Assembly: GCA_944320465.1 (NCBI GenBank)
Contig: CALUHO010000015.1
Coordinates: 1-60,429, forward strand
Reading direction: 5' to 3'
Length of the DNA stretch: 60,429 nucleotides
Source: an uncultured Bacteroidales bacterium
Lineage (GTDB): Bacteria > Bacteroidota > Bacteroidia > Bacteroidales > P3
Below the pieces are notes generated by a model that saw only the letters and a program-made list of their open reading frames with translations, made no database searches and was not told where the DNA came from. Below, one piece after another: positions 46,501 to 55,561 of this stretch. Positions within the stretch are counted from its first letter, which is position 1; each line of letters opens with the position of its first letter. The position numbers and the translations under genes are program-made.

Positions 46501-48050
46501 AAGTGTTCCGCCTCACCAAGGAACAAATGTCCGAACCTGGCCAGTGGCGAACCTTGGCATCGCCCACCACGGAATTGCAAATGCAAGACCCTGCATGGCC
46601 GTCCTTGACACAAGGGCAATACCTGTATGCCGTTCAAACGCTTTATGGAAAAGATGCCACAGCCTCCGAGGCCTGCTTTTCCAACACCATGGACAAGGAC
46701 ATGAACACCGACCTCATCGTGAGCATCCGTACCAACACCCCTGAAAACGAAGCGGAAGGCGCACTCGTCTCGCTCTTGACTGCCGACGGCGACAGCATCC
46801 TGTACAATGAAAATGCCGATGCAGAAGGCCAAGCGCGTTTCAATGGCATTCCAAAAGGCTCTTACCTCCTGCATATCCGATTGCAAGGATTCGAAAGCCA
46901 CGCATCGGACATCTTGGATTTAAGCAGCGAAAAACTGTACACGCAGGAAATCGACCTGAAAGAATACGTTGTGAACCCGTTCAATTTGGAAATCACCAAA
47001 GGAGACGAGCCTGACGAACGAATCCTACGCTGGAACATCACGGACGGATTGTTCGATGATTTCGAATCGCACAAGGATTTCGCCATCAATTCCGCCGGTG
47101 AAATCGGATGGAGCTATATCGATGCCGACGGGAAGCCTACATCGGACATCAACAATGTGGAATTTGAAAACTCTACGGCACCGAAAGCGTTCATCATTTT
47201 CAATCCTTACCAGACAGACCCGCGCTTGAATATGATTGACCAGCAAATCCTGCCCTACAGCGGAGAGAAATTCCTGGCCGCATTCCCGTCCAATCCGGGT
47301 CCAAACGATGATTACTTCATCTCTCCCGCTTTGGATTACAACCAAGCTTTCAGCCTCACCTTCAAAGCTAAAAGCCATAGCACCGCATACGGTGAAGAAT
47401 TGATCCAGGTGGGTTATTCCGTATCCGGAAACGAAGCGGACGATTTCGTATGGCTCAACGACAACGACACCCTCGCCCTGCCGATGGGCGACTGGCAGGA
47501 ATACCGTTATGAAATGCCGGCAGAAGCCAGACACACGGCTATCCGTTGCCTGTCCAACGATGCTTTCATCCTGATGATCGACGATGTATTCGTAGGCATA
47601 GAGCCTCCGCAAGGCATCGATCCGGAAAATATCCGCAGGGACCTCGCCTTCAATTTGTATCTGGACAGTACCTTGGTTGAATCGAATGTAGAAGCAAACG
47701 AATTCCTGTTCACAGGCCTTGAAGCCGGAAAGCATACCGCTGGTGTGGCCGCCGTGTTCGCTTCCAGCGTCACGCCGATTGCCGCTATCGAATTCGAAGT
47801 CAAAGAAACCGGCAACGAATCTCTTGACGAAACGCTGTCTCGAATCCGCATTTGGCCCAACCCGGCAACCGACCGTATCCGAATCGAGGGCGAATACGAA
47901 CGCCTGTCCCTGTACACGCTTTCCGGACAGAAAGTAGCCGAATCGGAATACGTCTCCGAGCTTTCGATTTCCGGCCTCCGTTCCGGACTCTACCTCTTGC
48001 GCATTGAAAAAGACGGAAGCTCACGGATATTCAAATTAAGCGTGCGGTAG
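43572..48050 (+). CDS. Very large T9SS surface protein, multi-domain
   Basis: The 1492-residue protein starts at 43572 with a signal peptide ending in LQAQEQ; the ATG at 43485 lies upstream of the predicted transcription start. Residues 25-285 form a propeller-like region (repeats such as YYVYLYETDGY and LLTVDLETGEYTEIG). Two fibronectin-III-like domains (about 295-390 and 395-485) and a choice-of-anchor J domain (about 490-640, GGDDWLISPPIHF) follow. Then come two carboxypeptidase-regulatory-like beta folds (about 645-810), another Fn3-like region, a third regulatory-like fold (about 1055-1130) and a second J domain (about 1150-1350). The end (IRIWPNPATDRI ... LYTLSGQKVAESEY ... GLYLLRIEKDG) is a clear type-A T9SS sorting domain. 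No protease active site was seen, so adhesion or binding is inferred. Its divergent neighbour may regulate it. Confidence 0.88.
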   Translation: MKNLLKLTFGFLFLCPMLQAQEQSVYGWLRYDTENQDEYGICQFTTDFPEDITIVHAYPQDAVACAGAFANGTYYVYLYETDGYNANPLSFNRIDLATGEMTQIADYSAMPMLYADMTYDYSTQTMYALGKTEGTSTLLTVDLETGEYTEIGQMERYFLTLACSYDGHLYTVDYDEGAFWEVKKSTGSTTYIGSTWELPDDYLQSMEFDHETGQLFWAGNSRGYGFWDEINVETGETTQLGSLGNDAQVVGLYIPFHIASTQSPDTVSSFLAAADPEGELQVELSWTNPTQNMAGESLTTLSDIKITRNQQLIYQSGSTQAGASLSYTDKGMENGFSTYEIIAVNEHGESQAVSRTLFVGHDLPQAPSNIQASIQGQHINLSWTAPTIGINAGYVDWSSLQYDILRLPDSASIARNLSENRFTDTSIHTINNYSYLVYAKTADGLGQSAASNALIAGPAIEPPYFCNFGTEAEFALYTVVDANQDGYSWRRETTLDAAYYYYNEEDETIGGDDWLISPPIHFQANTPYRLSFKLQSYDESYPEKVAVYLGTDNTPQSQQLLLGEFTTSNASGEFSSHRIALPDTLPEGDYHIGFYCHSDPYMFILYVTDVQVEEIQEGIVTGIIQDGNGPVANVRVNVEGTDVETYSDENGNYSVSTLLEGLYTFVFEKQGYERKTQEIQVLSLQTTTQDISLEALPSFAVSGKIVNAEGHAVSHARIYMDGYMQDTAISGQDGSFLFEQVYVADKYQLRVYRYGLQADTLPFSVAEADLVIPDITLADKMLPPYQVQAELQDSTLEINWKEPVDTEVFRYDNGVHGGRLGNAEATSNSVYGSVYRVPTTLTAVEWFTENYLLTHATVNVFVLDLDADGEPSSKVLYRQDNVPNQDNEWNRLELAEPLEAPNGYMLALSYEGHVGLGLDTGTMTFQEHVHCFSMDFEQGDFEYLEGHQIRRSLMIRGIGHLYGEDTLPYAGTERRYQVFRLTKEQMSEPGQWRTLASPTTELQMQDPAWPSLTQGQYLYAVQTLYGKDATASEACFSNTMDKDMNTDLIVSIRTNTPENEAEGALVSLLTADGDSILYNENADAEGQARFNGIPKGSYLLHIRLQGFESHASDILDLSSEKLYTQEIDLKEYVVNPFNLEITKGDEPDERILRWNITDGLFDDFESHKDFAINSAGEIGWSYIDADGKPTSDINNVEFENSTAPKAFIIFNPYQTDPRLNMIDQQILPYSGEKFLAAFPSNPGPNDDYFISPALDYNQAFSLTFKAKSHSTAYGEELIQVGYSVSGNEADDFVWLNDNDTLALPMGDWQEYRYEMPAEARHTAIRCLSNDAFILMIDDVFVGIEPPQGIDPENIRRDLAFNLYLDSTLVESNVEANEFLFTGLEAGKHTAGVAAVFASSVTPIAAIEFEVKETGNESLDETLSRIRIWPNPATDRIRIEGEYERLSLYTLSGQKVAESEYVSELSISGLRSGLYLLRIEKDGSSRIFKLSVR

Positions 48051-48091
48051 CTCGGCCTTATTTGAAGCGGAATCCGAAAACCGTCAACAAA

Positions 48092-48475
48092 ATGGCGGTG
48101 TGTCATAATGAGCAATCTGGCTTCGCCGAAGACTGGCTGCACCTCGGCAGAGTCCAAGCAAGGTGGGCTACGCCGAAGCCCCTCCGTCTCGGCCATGCCC
48201 AAGCGAGGGAATGGCTTGGCATGGCGCTCGACTTACTCGGGGCTTTGGCTCTGTTCTCGGTTTGCACTGCCTTTCGAGACTCGAACTCAGTCACGAACCG
48301 CAGTGCAAGGCGAACGCAGAGGGCAAGTTTTTACTTGCACTCTGCTGAGGCGAAGCCTGCGCTCGCTGCGGAGCAGCAACAGTACGCTCCTTCGTTCTCG
48401 CTCTCAGCACCTTGCATCTTACTCACTCTGACACACCGCCTGAGATTTATTTCAAATCCCTATTTTGATACACCC
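48092..48475 (-). repeat. R3 intergenic repeat, long copy 2
   Basis: This is the inverted counterpart of 18281-18659. It starts ATGGCGGTGTGTCATAATGA and ends with ACACACCGCC followed by the tail TTTCAAATCCCTATTTTGAT. The outer thirds agree closely with copy 1 while the middle (48150-48260) is different, so R3 evolves by internal replacement. No coding sequence is convincing. Confidence 0.7.
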
Positions 48476-48659
48476 TCATTTTATTAATGGCAGCGGCGGG
48501 CAGATGCGCGACACACGAGTGAGGCAAAGCCGCAAAAACACTGAAGCGATAGCGTGGCTTGGATGCGCAGCGCACCGCCGAGGCAAAACCGGAGTGTACT
48601 GAAACATGAGGATTTTGCCGAAGCGATGCAACAAGGCAGATGCCCCTCAATCCAAACCG
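48476..48659. other. Non-coding gap after the FadL-like gene
   Basis: The sequence is GC-rich with words found in other gaps (GCAGATGC, GGAGTGTACTGAAAC). It looks like decayed repeat material. No gene, promoter or clear terminator was seen. Confidence 0.35.
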
Positions 48660-50180
48660 CTAGAAGCGGATGCCGAGCGTAAAAGTATATACATACTTCG
48701 CCAACTTCAACGAAGCCGGATTCACCAAGGGCGTTCCATACTGATCGGTCAGATAATAGAAGTCATCGGTACGCTTGCCTAAATCGGCCATGAAACCGAA
48801 ATCGAGATTCCAGCGACCCAAAGTCAGGCCAAGACCGGCGGTAGCGGTATGGTTATACCAACTATCGCGCAAGGTTTGGTTGGTGTAAGGACAAGACTGC
48901 CAGATATACCCGGCCCGGATACTGAGGATGCTGAAACGCCATTCCGTGCCGACCCGGACCACGCCGGCAAGCTTGTAGTTCTCATCCAAAACCGACTGTA
49001 TCTGGTTCTCGTAATCGATATCGCCAACATCCAAACGCATCTTTCGGTAATCGGTCAACTCTCCTTCAATGCCGATAGCCCCGAAATTCTTAATCAGGAA
49101 ACCAAGGCTCAAAACACCCTTGGCCGGAGTTATCACCTCGTACCTGTCCTCATACCCGTAACTGCTTTGATTCGTCAAGAAAGAACCATCACTCAAAGGA
49201 TAAGACATATCCGTATTCACTTGCACCGTAGTTCTTTCACGTAGCCAGTAATGCGTAGGCGTATGGAAAGCCACGCCCACTCTGAAGAAATGCACCGGTT
49301 TGTAAATCAAGCCCAACTTCAAATTAATCCCGGTTCCGGTCACATTCAAATCCTGATTAAACTCGTAAGCGTTGAAAAGGATATTACCCGGCTGAAATTC
49401 CAAAGTCGCATCACTGCTTTCCCCCACAACGGATTCTTGCCGATAATCCACAACCGGCACCCCCATGGTGGCTCCGAAATACAGCATATCCCGCCAATTA
49501 CCACCAAAACTGAACACCATTTCGGTAATATTGCCGTACTCACGTAAAACATGGCGCTGATTCAAGCCCATACCAGGCCCCAACAATGCATCATAAAGAA
49601 AATTCGTCGTATCCGCATAGTCCATCAATCCTGTCTGATACGCCAAATTTCCCAAATAAGCTGCATATTGATCCCTCACGGCAAAATCATAACCCGCACT
49701 TTGCGCCGCCACATAGTCCAAATACGAGGATTCATTATTAACTCCCTTGACATAGGAACTCGAATTAAAATCCTTCAGCCGGTTCGCCCCGAAGGCAGCC
49801 TGAAACCTCACCGATCCTCTTTGATTGATACAGAAAATGCCTCCTCCTTGCGGCATCACAATCCGAGAGGCATCAATGGCATTCTCTTCCCCGTAATATT
49901 CCGACTTTCCATTCTGGTTCAGCCAGCCTCCCGTCAACGAAAGCTCATGCCGGGTATAGAAGCCAATACCAGCCGGGTTAGTACTCAAAGCCGTGAAGTT
50001 GGCCCCCAACGCCCCGAAAGCCCCGCCCATCGCATTATAACGCGCTGTCCCGACAGGGTTCAACATGGAATACCGCAAAAGATCGGCATCAGTCTGAGCC
50101 TGAATACGACCTAAGCCCAGGAAACAAAGGGCAGCAAATCCCATGAATTTGGCAAGCCCCCCATATTTGATTGTACGCAT
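48660..50180 (-). CDS. FadL/OmpP1-like outer membrane transport protein
   Basis: The 506-residue protein has a signal peptide (about 1-29, ending RIQAQ). The N-terminal YNAMGGAFGALGANFTALSTNPAGIGFY is the typical start of the OmpP1/FadL/TodX family. The body alternates in beta-barrel fashion, and the last residues (YVYTFTLGIRF) end in phenylalanine as required for barrel assembly. FadL-type channels admit hydrophobic compounds; the substrate here is unknown. It lies 191 bp after the Tyr/Trp-rich lipoprotein gene on the same strand, and the two may work together. Confidence 0.85.
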   Translation of the reverse strand: MRTIKYGGLAKFMGFAALCFLGLGRIQAQTDADLLRYSMLNPVGTARYNAMGGAFGALGANFTALSTNPAGIGFYTRHELSLTGGWLNQNGKSEYYGEENAIDASRIVMPQGGGIFCINQRGSVRFQAAFGANRLKDFNSSSYVKGVNNESSYLDYVAAQSAGYDFAVRDQYAAYLGNLAYQTGLMDYADTTNFLYDALLGPGMGLNQRHVLREYGNITEMVFSFGGNWRDMLYFGATMGVPVVDYRQESVVGESSDATLEFQPGNILFNAYEFNQDLNVTGTGINLKLGLIYKPVHFFRVGVAFHTPTHYWLRERTTVQVNTDMSYPLSDGSFLTNQSSYGYEDRYEVITPAKGVLSLGFLIKNFGAIGIEGELTDYRKMRLDVGDIDYENQIQSVLDENYKLAGVVRVGTEWRFSILSIRAGYIWQSCPYTNQTLRDSWYNHTATAGLGLTLGRWNLDFGFMADLGKRTDDFYYLTDQYGTPLVNPASLKLAKYVYTFTLGIRF

Positions 50181-50371
50181 AATCCTTTTCTATTTTCAAT
50201 TCACAAAAAACACTTTCCATCGCAAGCCAGATACCGACCCGCATTTTCCCGAACAGCACCACATTTCCTTCTCCCACAAAAAACTCCATCCCAAAAGACC
50301 CGCAGGATTTTATAACCACACAAAAACCAGTCCGACTTGGCTTCAGCAAGCCATAGCACGAACCCAGCCCT

Positions 50372-52042
50372 CTACCGTGTCCTGCGTGTTGTAGTGGTGG
50401 TAGTAGTGGAACGGGCCGGGCTTGCCGTGCTGCGCGAAACCGATGAAGACGAACGGGCTGGACTATACGAGCGCGAAGTGGAAGTACTACGCGAAGGCGT
50501 ATAGGTGCGGCTTGTTGAAGAGCTGCGAACCGGGGTGTACGAACGAGAAGTGGAGGAACCTCTCGGCGACACATACGAACGCCGCGTACTATTGTTGTAC
50601 TGCGGACTCACATACGAAGAATTGCTCCGGCTGCGGTTGTAATCCGGGCTACTGTATTGCTGCCGGGGACTCTGATAGGAACGCGAACGAGAGGTTGATT
50701 GAGCCGGAACAGAAGGCCTTGCCTGCGCATTGGTCCTTATCGATGGGGAAGACTGGGAAGAACGCCGTACCGTTGACCCCGCCACCGAATTTCCTGAAGA
50801 AGCCGGACGGCTCACTGCCGCACCAGACACTGATTGCGAAGCCGATTGAGTCGATACGGATGAAGCCGCATTGCCTCGACGAACAGTCGTATTAGCCACT
50901 TGCGAGGTCACATTCACCTTTTTATTGGCAAGTCGGGCCGATACCGATTCCATCATAGCCGAAGGTTGCACCTGGTCCGCCGCCGTACTGCGACGGACAG
51001 AAGCCGAACCCGGCAAAGATGAACTTGAAACAGCTGCCGATGAAGCAGAACCGCTTACCGATGAAGCCTCAGCTGATTTTTGAACGTTAGTACGCCTGAT
51101 TCCTCCCTCCGGCAATGACTGCCCGCCCATAGACACCGCAGAAGAACTGACTGCCTGCTCGTAACGTTCTGCAAAGGTGGTCCTCCGTTGCGGCATCGAA
51201 GCCTTGGTACCCGAAATTCCAGAAACCACCGAACCTGAACCGCCACCGCCCCGAGTCACCACCGTAGGGTTCGTCAATGAACTCCCTCCCATCCTACGGC
51301 CATAGTAACTCTGCGTATAAGTATTCTTATCGTAAGGATTATAGCAGTAATCATAACAATGCTCATGCCAATGGCCGTTCCAGTAACCATTCCAGTAACC
51401 ATTCCAGTAACCATTCCAGTAGCCGTTCCAGTAACCGTCATAGTATCCCCAGGAACAACTCGGCCAACCCCAGCCGCCCCAATAAGCGCCATAACCGAAA
51501 CCCAACCCGACACCAAAACCGAAACCGCCCCAGCCAAAGCCCATATACCAGCCCGGGCGGTAATAATAAGAATAGGAAGGGTACCACCAATCATAACCCA
51601 AATAGATGCTGGTACCGTAATAATAAGGATCGGGATCGTACCAGTAATAATTGGTATAGTAATCCGAATAATAATCATCGCTCAGATAATCATCCGAATG
51701 GAAACGTTTCAAACGCGAAGAATACTCGAAATCGTAATAATCATCATAATCAAAGGTATCCGCCGCAGCCTCTTCCGGCAAATACTCTTCCGCGTAATAC
51801 GCATCCTCATAAGCCTGAGCCGCCGCGTTCTCCGCCTCCCACTGGCGCAGTTTCATCTCGTATTCCTCTTCCCGCGTAGGCACATTGCCATACATGTCAT
51901 CGGCCGCCACCATAAAAGTAGTGCCGCAGGAACTGGCCGCCAAAGCCAATCCCAACGGCATCAAAAGCAGCAGTGGGCGCTGAATCCAATGTTTCAGAGC
52001 CGACGGCAAAGCTGTCTCTTTCAAATTTCTCTGTCTTGTCAT
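50372..52042 (-). CDS. Tyr/Trp/Gly-rich lipoprotein with Ser/Arg-rich tail
   Basis: The 556-residue protein has an N-terminal membrane stretch and a lipobox-like LAASSC with Cys39 as the lipidation site. Residues 78-200 are extremely rich in Tyr, Asp and Trp (DYYDFEYSSRLKRFH, TSIYLGYDWWYPSYSYYY). Five tandem GYWN units follow (203-222), then a His/Cys patch (GHWHEHCYDYCYN). The rest (about 260-556) is low-complexity Ser/Arg/Thr, ending in a run of Thr and Arg. No catalytic domain is visible. I recall similar lipoproteins next to OmpP1-like genes in Bacteroidales, but no function is known to me. The position suggests an outer-membrane or surface role. TATCTTTG on the minus strand (52189-52182) is a possible promoter. 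Confidence 0.75.
   Translation of the reverse strand: MTRQRNLKETALPSALKHWIQRPLLLLMPLGLALAASSCGTTFMVAADDMYGNVPTREEEYEMKLRQWEAENAAAQAYEDAYYAEEYLPEEAAADTFDYDDYYDFEYSSRLKRFHSDDYLSDDYYSDYYTNYYWYDPDPYYYGTSIYLGYDWWYPSYSYYYRPGWYMGFGWGGFGFGVGLGFGYGAYWGGWGWPSCSWGYYDGYWNGYWNGYWNGYWNGYWNGHWHEHCYDYCYNPYDKNTYTQSYYGRRMGGSSLTNPTVVTRGGGGSGSVVSGISGTKASMPQRRTTFAERYEQAVSSSAVSMGGQSLPEGGIRRTNVQKSAEASSVSGSASSAAVSSSSLPGSASVRRSTAADQVQPSAMMESVSARLANKKVNVTSQVANTTVRRGNAASSVSTQSASQSVSGAAVSRPASSGNSVAGSTVRRSSQSSPSIRTNAQARPSVPAQSTSRSRSYQSPRQQYSSPDYNRSRSNSSYVSPQYNNSTRRSYVSPRGSSTSRSYTPVRSSSTSRTYTPSRSTSTSRSYSPARSSSSVSRSTASPARSTTTTTTTRRTR
51375..51434 (-). repeat. Five tandem 12-bp units coding GYWN
   Basis: The plus-strand unit CCRTTCCAGTAR occurs five times without gaps with three variable positions. 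It lies in frame inside the lipoprotein gene, so slippage would add or remove whole GYWN units. Confidence 0.9.
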
Positions 52043-52133
52043 CTTTTCCTCCTTTTTTTCGGCTCGATGGCAAATATTCTACGGAAATCCAACCGGGTAC
52101 GGAAACTTTTTCCGCCCATACGTATTTTTAGCG

Positions 52134-52141
52134 TACTTTTG
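52134..52141 (+). promoter_or_regulatory. Candidate -7 box for proS
   Basis: TACTTTTG fits TAnnTTTG and predicts a leader of about 78 nt. A T-rich stretch (ACTTTTTCC) lies near the -33 position but is not TTTG. Confidence 0.45.
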
Positions 52142-52224
52142 CAAGCTGGTTTCCGCCCGCATCCATTTGCAAAGCCGAGACCAAAGATACGTTTATTGCA
52201 ATAATCATACCAAAGCATACAAAA

Positions 52225-53697
<1,473 letters not shown>

Positions 53698-53787
53698 CGG
53701 CGCGTGAGAACGGGCAAGCTGCTTTGTCGCGCGAGATTCGGACTCAATCACGCACCCCAAGCATACTAGTTACTCTTGTTTCGCCGA

Positions 53788-53960
53788 AGAAAAGTAACCA
53801 AAAGAAGGGCGAGGCCAACAAAAAAAGCGAAAAGGAAAGAGGATATTTTCGCTAAAAGGCAGAACTCGGCAAACAAGTTTTCCTCAAACATGCTGCCTTT
53901 TTTAACGCTACAAATATCCTCTTTCCTTTTCGCTTTTTTTTGAGGCCAAGGCCGGGAACA
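53788..53960. repeat. Long foldback structure between proS and pth
   Basis: Bases 53821-53848 and 53912-53939 are perfect inverse copies over 28 bp (arm core GAAAAGGAAAGAGGATATTT). Inside them AAAAGGCAG pairs with CTGCCTTTT, so a long double stem forms. Both arms end in A or T runs, so it may terminate transcription in both directions. The left flank (GTTTCGCCGAAGAAAAGTAA) is a phrase I recall from intergenic repeats in other Bacteroidota. Confidence 0.75.
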
Positions 53961-53994
53961 GAGAAGCAATGGATGGAAAATAAATTGTAATTGT

Positions 53995-54558
53995 ATGAAA
54001 TTCGTCATTGTCGGATTGGGCAATATCGGAGCGGAATACGAAATGACCCGCCACAACATCGGGTTCATGGTCCTGGACCGTTTGGCATCGCAGAACAACA
54101 CCAAATTCGCGATGGACCGCTACGCCTACTGGGCCGAAATCAAATGCAGGAACCATTACCTGGAACTGATCAAGCCCACCACGTATATGAACGAGAGCGG
54201 CAAGGCCGTCCGTTACTGGTTAGAGCATGAAAAAGTACCGGTGGAACGCTGCTTGGTGGTCGTGGATGACCTTGCGCTGGAACTCGGCCAGCTCAGGATG
54301 AAATCGGGCGGAAGCGCTGGCGGACACAACGGGCTGTCCAATATCGAAGCCTTAATCGGGACACAGGCCTATCCCCGCCTCCGCTTCGGCATCGGCCATA
54401 AATTCCACAGAGGCCAACAGATAGACTATGTCCTAGGCAAATTCACCCCTCAGGACATGGCTATCGTGGAGCCGAAAATCGACATGGCTTGCGAGATGAT
54501 TACCAGCTTTGCGTGCGCGGGAATCGCCAATACGATGAACCTGTTCAATAACAAATAG
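53995..54558 (+). CDS. pth: Peptidyl-tRNA hydrolase
   Basis: Pth releases peptides from tRNAs that fell off ribosomes. The 187-residue protein has VGLGNIGAEYEMTRHNIGF with the catalytic His20, KPTTYMNESGKAV, VVDDLALELGQLRMKSGGSAGGHNGL with the conserved Asp and Asn, and RLRFGIGH. The normal partner upstream in Bacteroidales is often the ribosomal protein L25 gene; here proS and a foldback structure precede it instead. Confidence 0.96.
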   Translation: MKFVIVGLGNIGAEYEMTRHNIGFMVLDRLASQNNTKFAMDRYAYWAEIKCRNHYLELIKPTTYMNESGKAVRYWLEHEKVPVERCLVVVDDLALELGQLRMKSGGSAGGHNGLSNIEALIGTQAYPRLRFGIGHKFHRGQQIDYVLGKFTPQDMAIVEPKIDMACEMITSFACAGIANTMNLFNNK

Positions 54559-54640
54559 TGACGCGTGTGAACGGGAAATCTGAAACGCCACGCCAGCGCA
54601 CAACAATATAGAGACAAACTGCAGTTAAAGCGAAGCTTTT

Positions 54641-54846
54641 AGAAGCTGTTTAAATTTATTTGTTCAGACCATCGGGAGGGGATTTCGAGGGATGGCGCCG
54701 CGTTTTTCAAAGGAGGATAGCCCAGCTATCTGACGTGAAAAACGCAAGCAAGACCCGAAATAGCCCCCGATGGGCAAACAAAATCCTGAAACCGGTCTCT
54801 GAAATTTCAGCCTTTTCAGGATTGCAAGAAATTTCAAACAGCTTCT
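54641..54846 (+). repeat. R2 foldback element, full copy (206 bp)
   Basis: It has the same 14-bp terminal inverted repeat and inner arms as the copy at 36857, with about 5 percent differences. It fills most of the gap between pth and gldD. The remaining 54559-54640 holds nothing recognised. Confidence 0.85.
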
Positions 54847-54871
54847 TAAAACAGACAAAATCAATGTCCGA

Positions 54872-55471
54872 ATGAAACTATCCTCTTGGTTGAAGATGGC
54901 AGGATTCCTCTGCATAGTCTTTGTAACGGTTCTCTCGATTTCCTGCCGGGAAACCTATACCCCGAAACCAAGAGCATATATGCGGATAGCCATGCCGGAA
55001 AAAGCTTACCGGGATTTTGACTCCACAGCTTATCCATTTACATTCCGGATACCCGTTTATGCCCAATTCATACCCGTTCCGGCCAAGGAAGAATACCCCA
55101 ATACCCAATGGGCTGACATCCGAATCCCTGGCCTGAATGCAAAAATCTACCTGAGCCACATCTATAAACCCGATATCGATTCCTGCCTTACCAGCACGCT
55201 GTTATTCATCCAAAGACACATGTCAAAAGCCACTGGAGTTGATGAATGGGAAACCAACAATCCCGAGGAACACAAATTCGGATACCTTTACCACATCAAA
55301 GGCAAAGACGTAGCCTCTCCCTATCAATTCTACCTCACAGACAGCAACTTGCACTTTATCCGAGGTTCGCTTTATATCAACTGCGTTCCCAACAACGACT
55401 CTTTGGCTCCCGTCATTGAATTTCTCAGAACCGATATCGACACCCTCCTTCAAAGCTGGGCTTGGAAATAA
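54872..55471 (+). CDS. gldD: Gliding motility lipoprotein GldD
   Basis: The 199-residue protein has a lipoprotein signal with SISC and lipidation at Cys25. The GldD hallmark YTPKPRAYMRIAMPEKAYRDF follows directly, then the FTFRIPVYAQF and WADIRIPGLNAKIYLSH segments and the C-terminal FIRGSLYINC. GldD is needed for gliding in Flavobacterium and is kept in non-gliding Bacteroidales with T9SS, where its role is less clear; here it fits the T9SS cargo proteins in the window. Its start is 26 bp after R2, so the element probably carries or displaces its promoter. Confidence 0.92.
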   Translation: MKLSSWLKMAGFLCIVFVTVLSISCRETYTPKPRAYMRIAMPEKAYRDFDSTAYPFTFRIPVYAQFIPVPAKEEYPNTQWADIRIPGLNAKIYLSHIYKPDIDSCLTSTLLFIQRHMSKATGVDEWETNNPEEHKFGYLYHIKGKDVASPYQFYLTDSNLHFIRGSLYINCVPNNDSLAPVIEFLRTDIDTLLQSWAWK

Positions 55472-55561
55472 ACCAAGTCTACACTTGGCAGAAAAGCCGT
55501 ACCAACCGCGCCTGACCATCTTGAAAACAAACTCTTAATGCAAAAGCCGACAAGCCGGGCA

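Noticed and set aside
51375..51434. Possible CRISPR-like or satellite array
   Set aside because: The 12-bp units have no spacers and lie in frame within a coding sequence as GYWN repeats.
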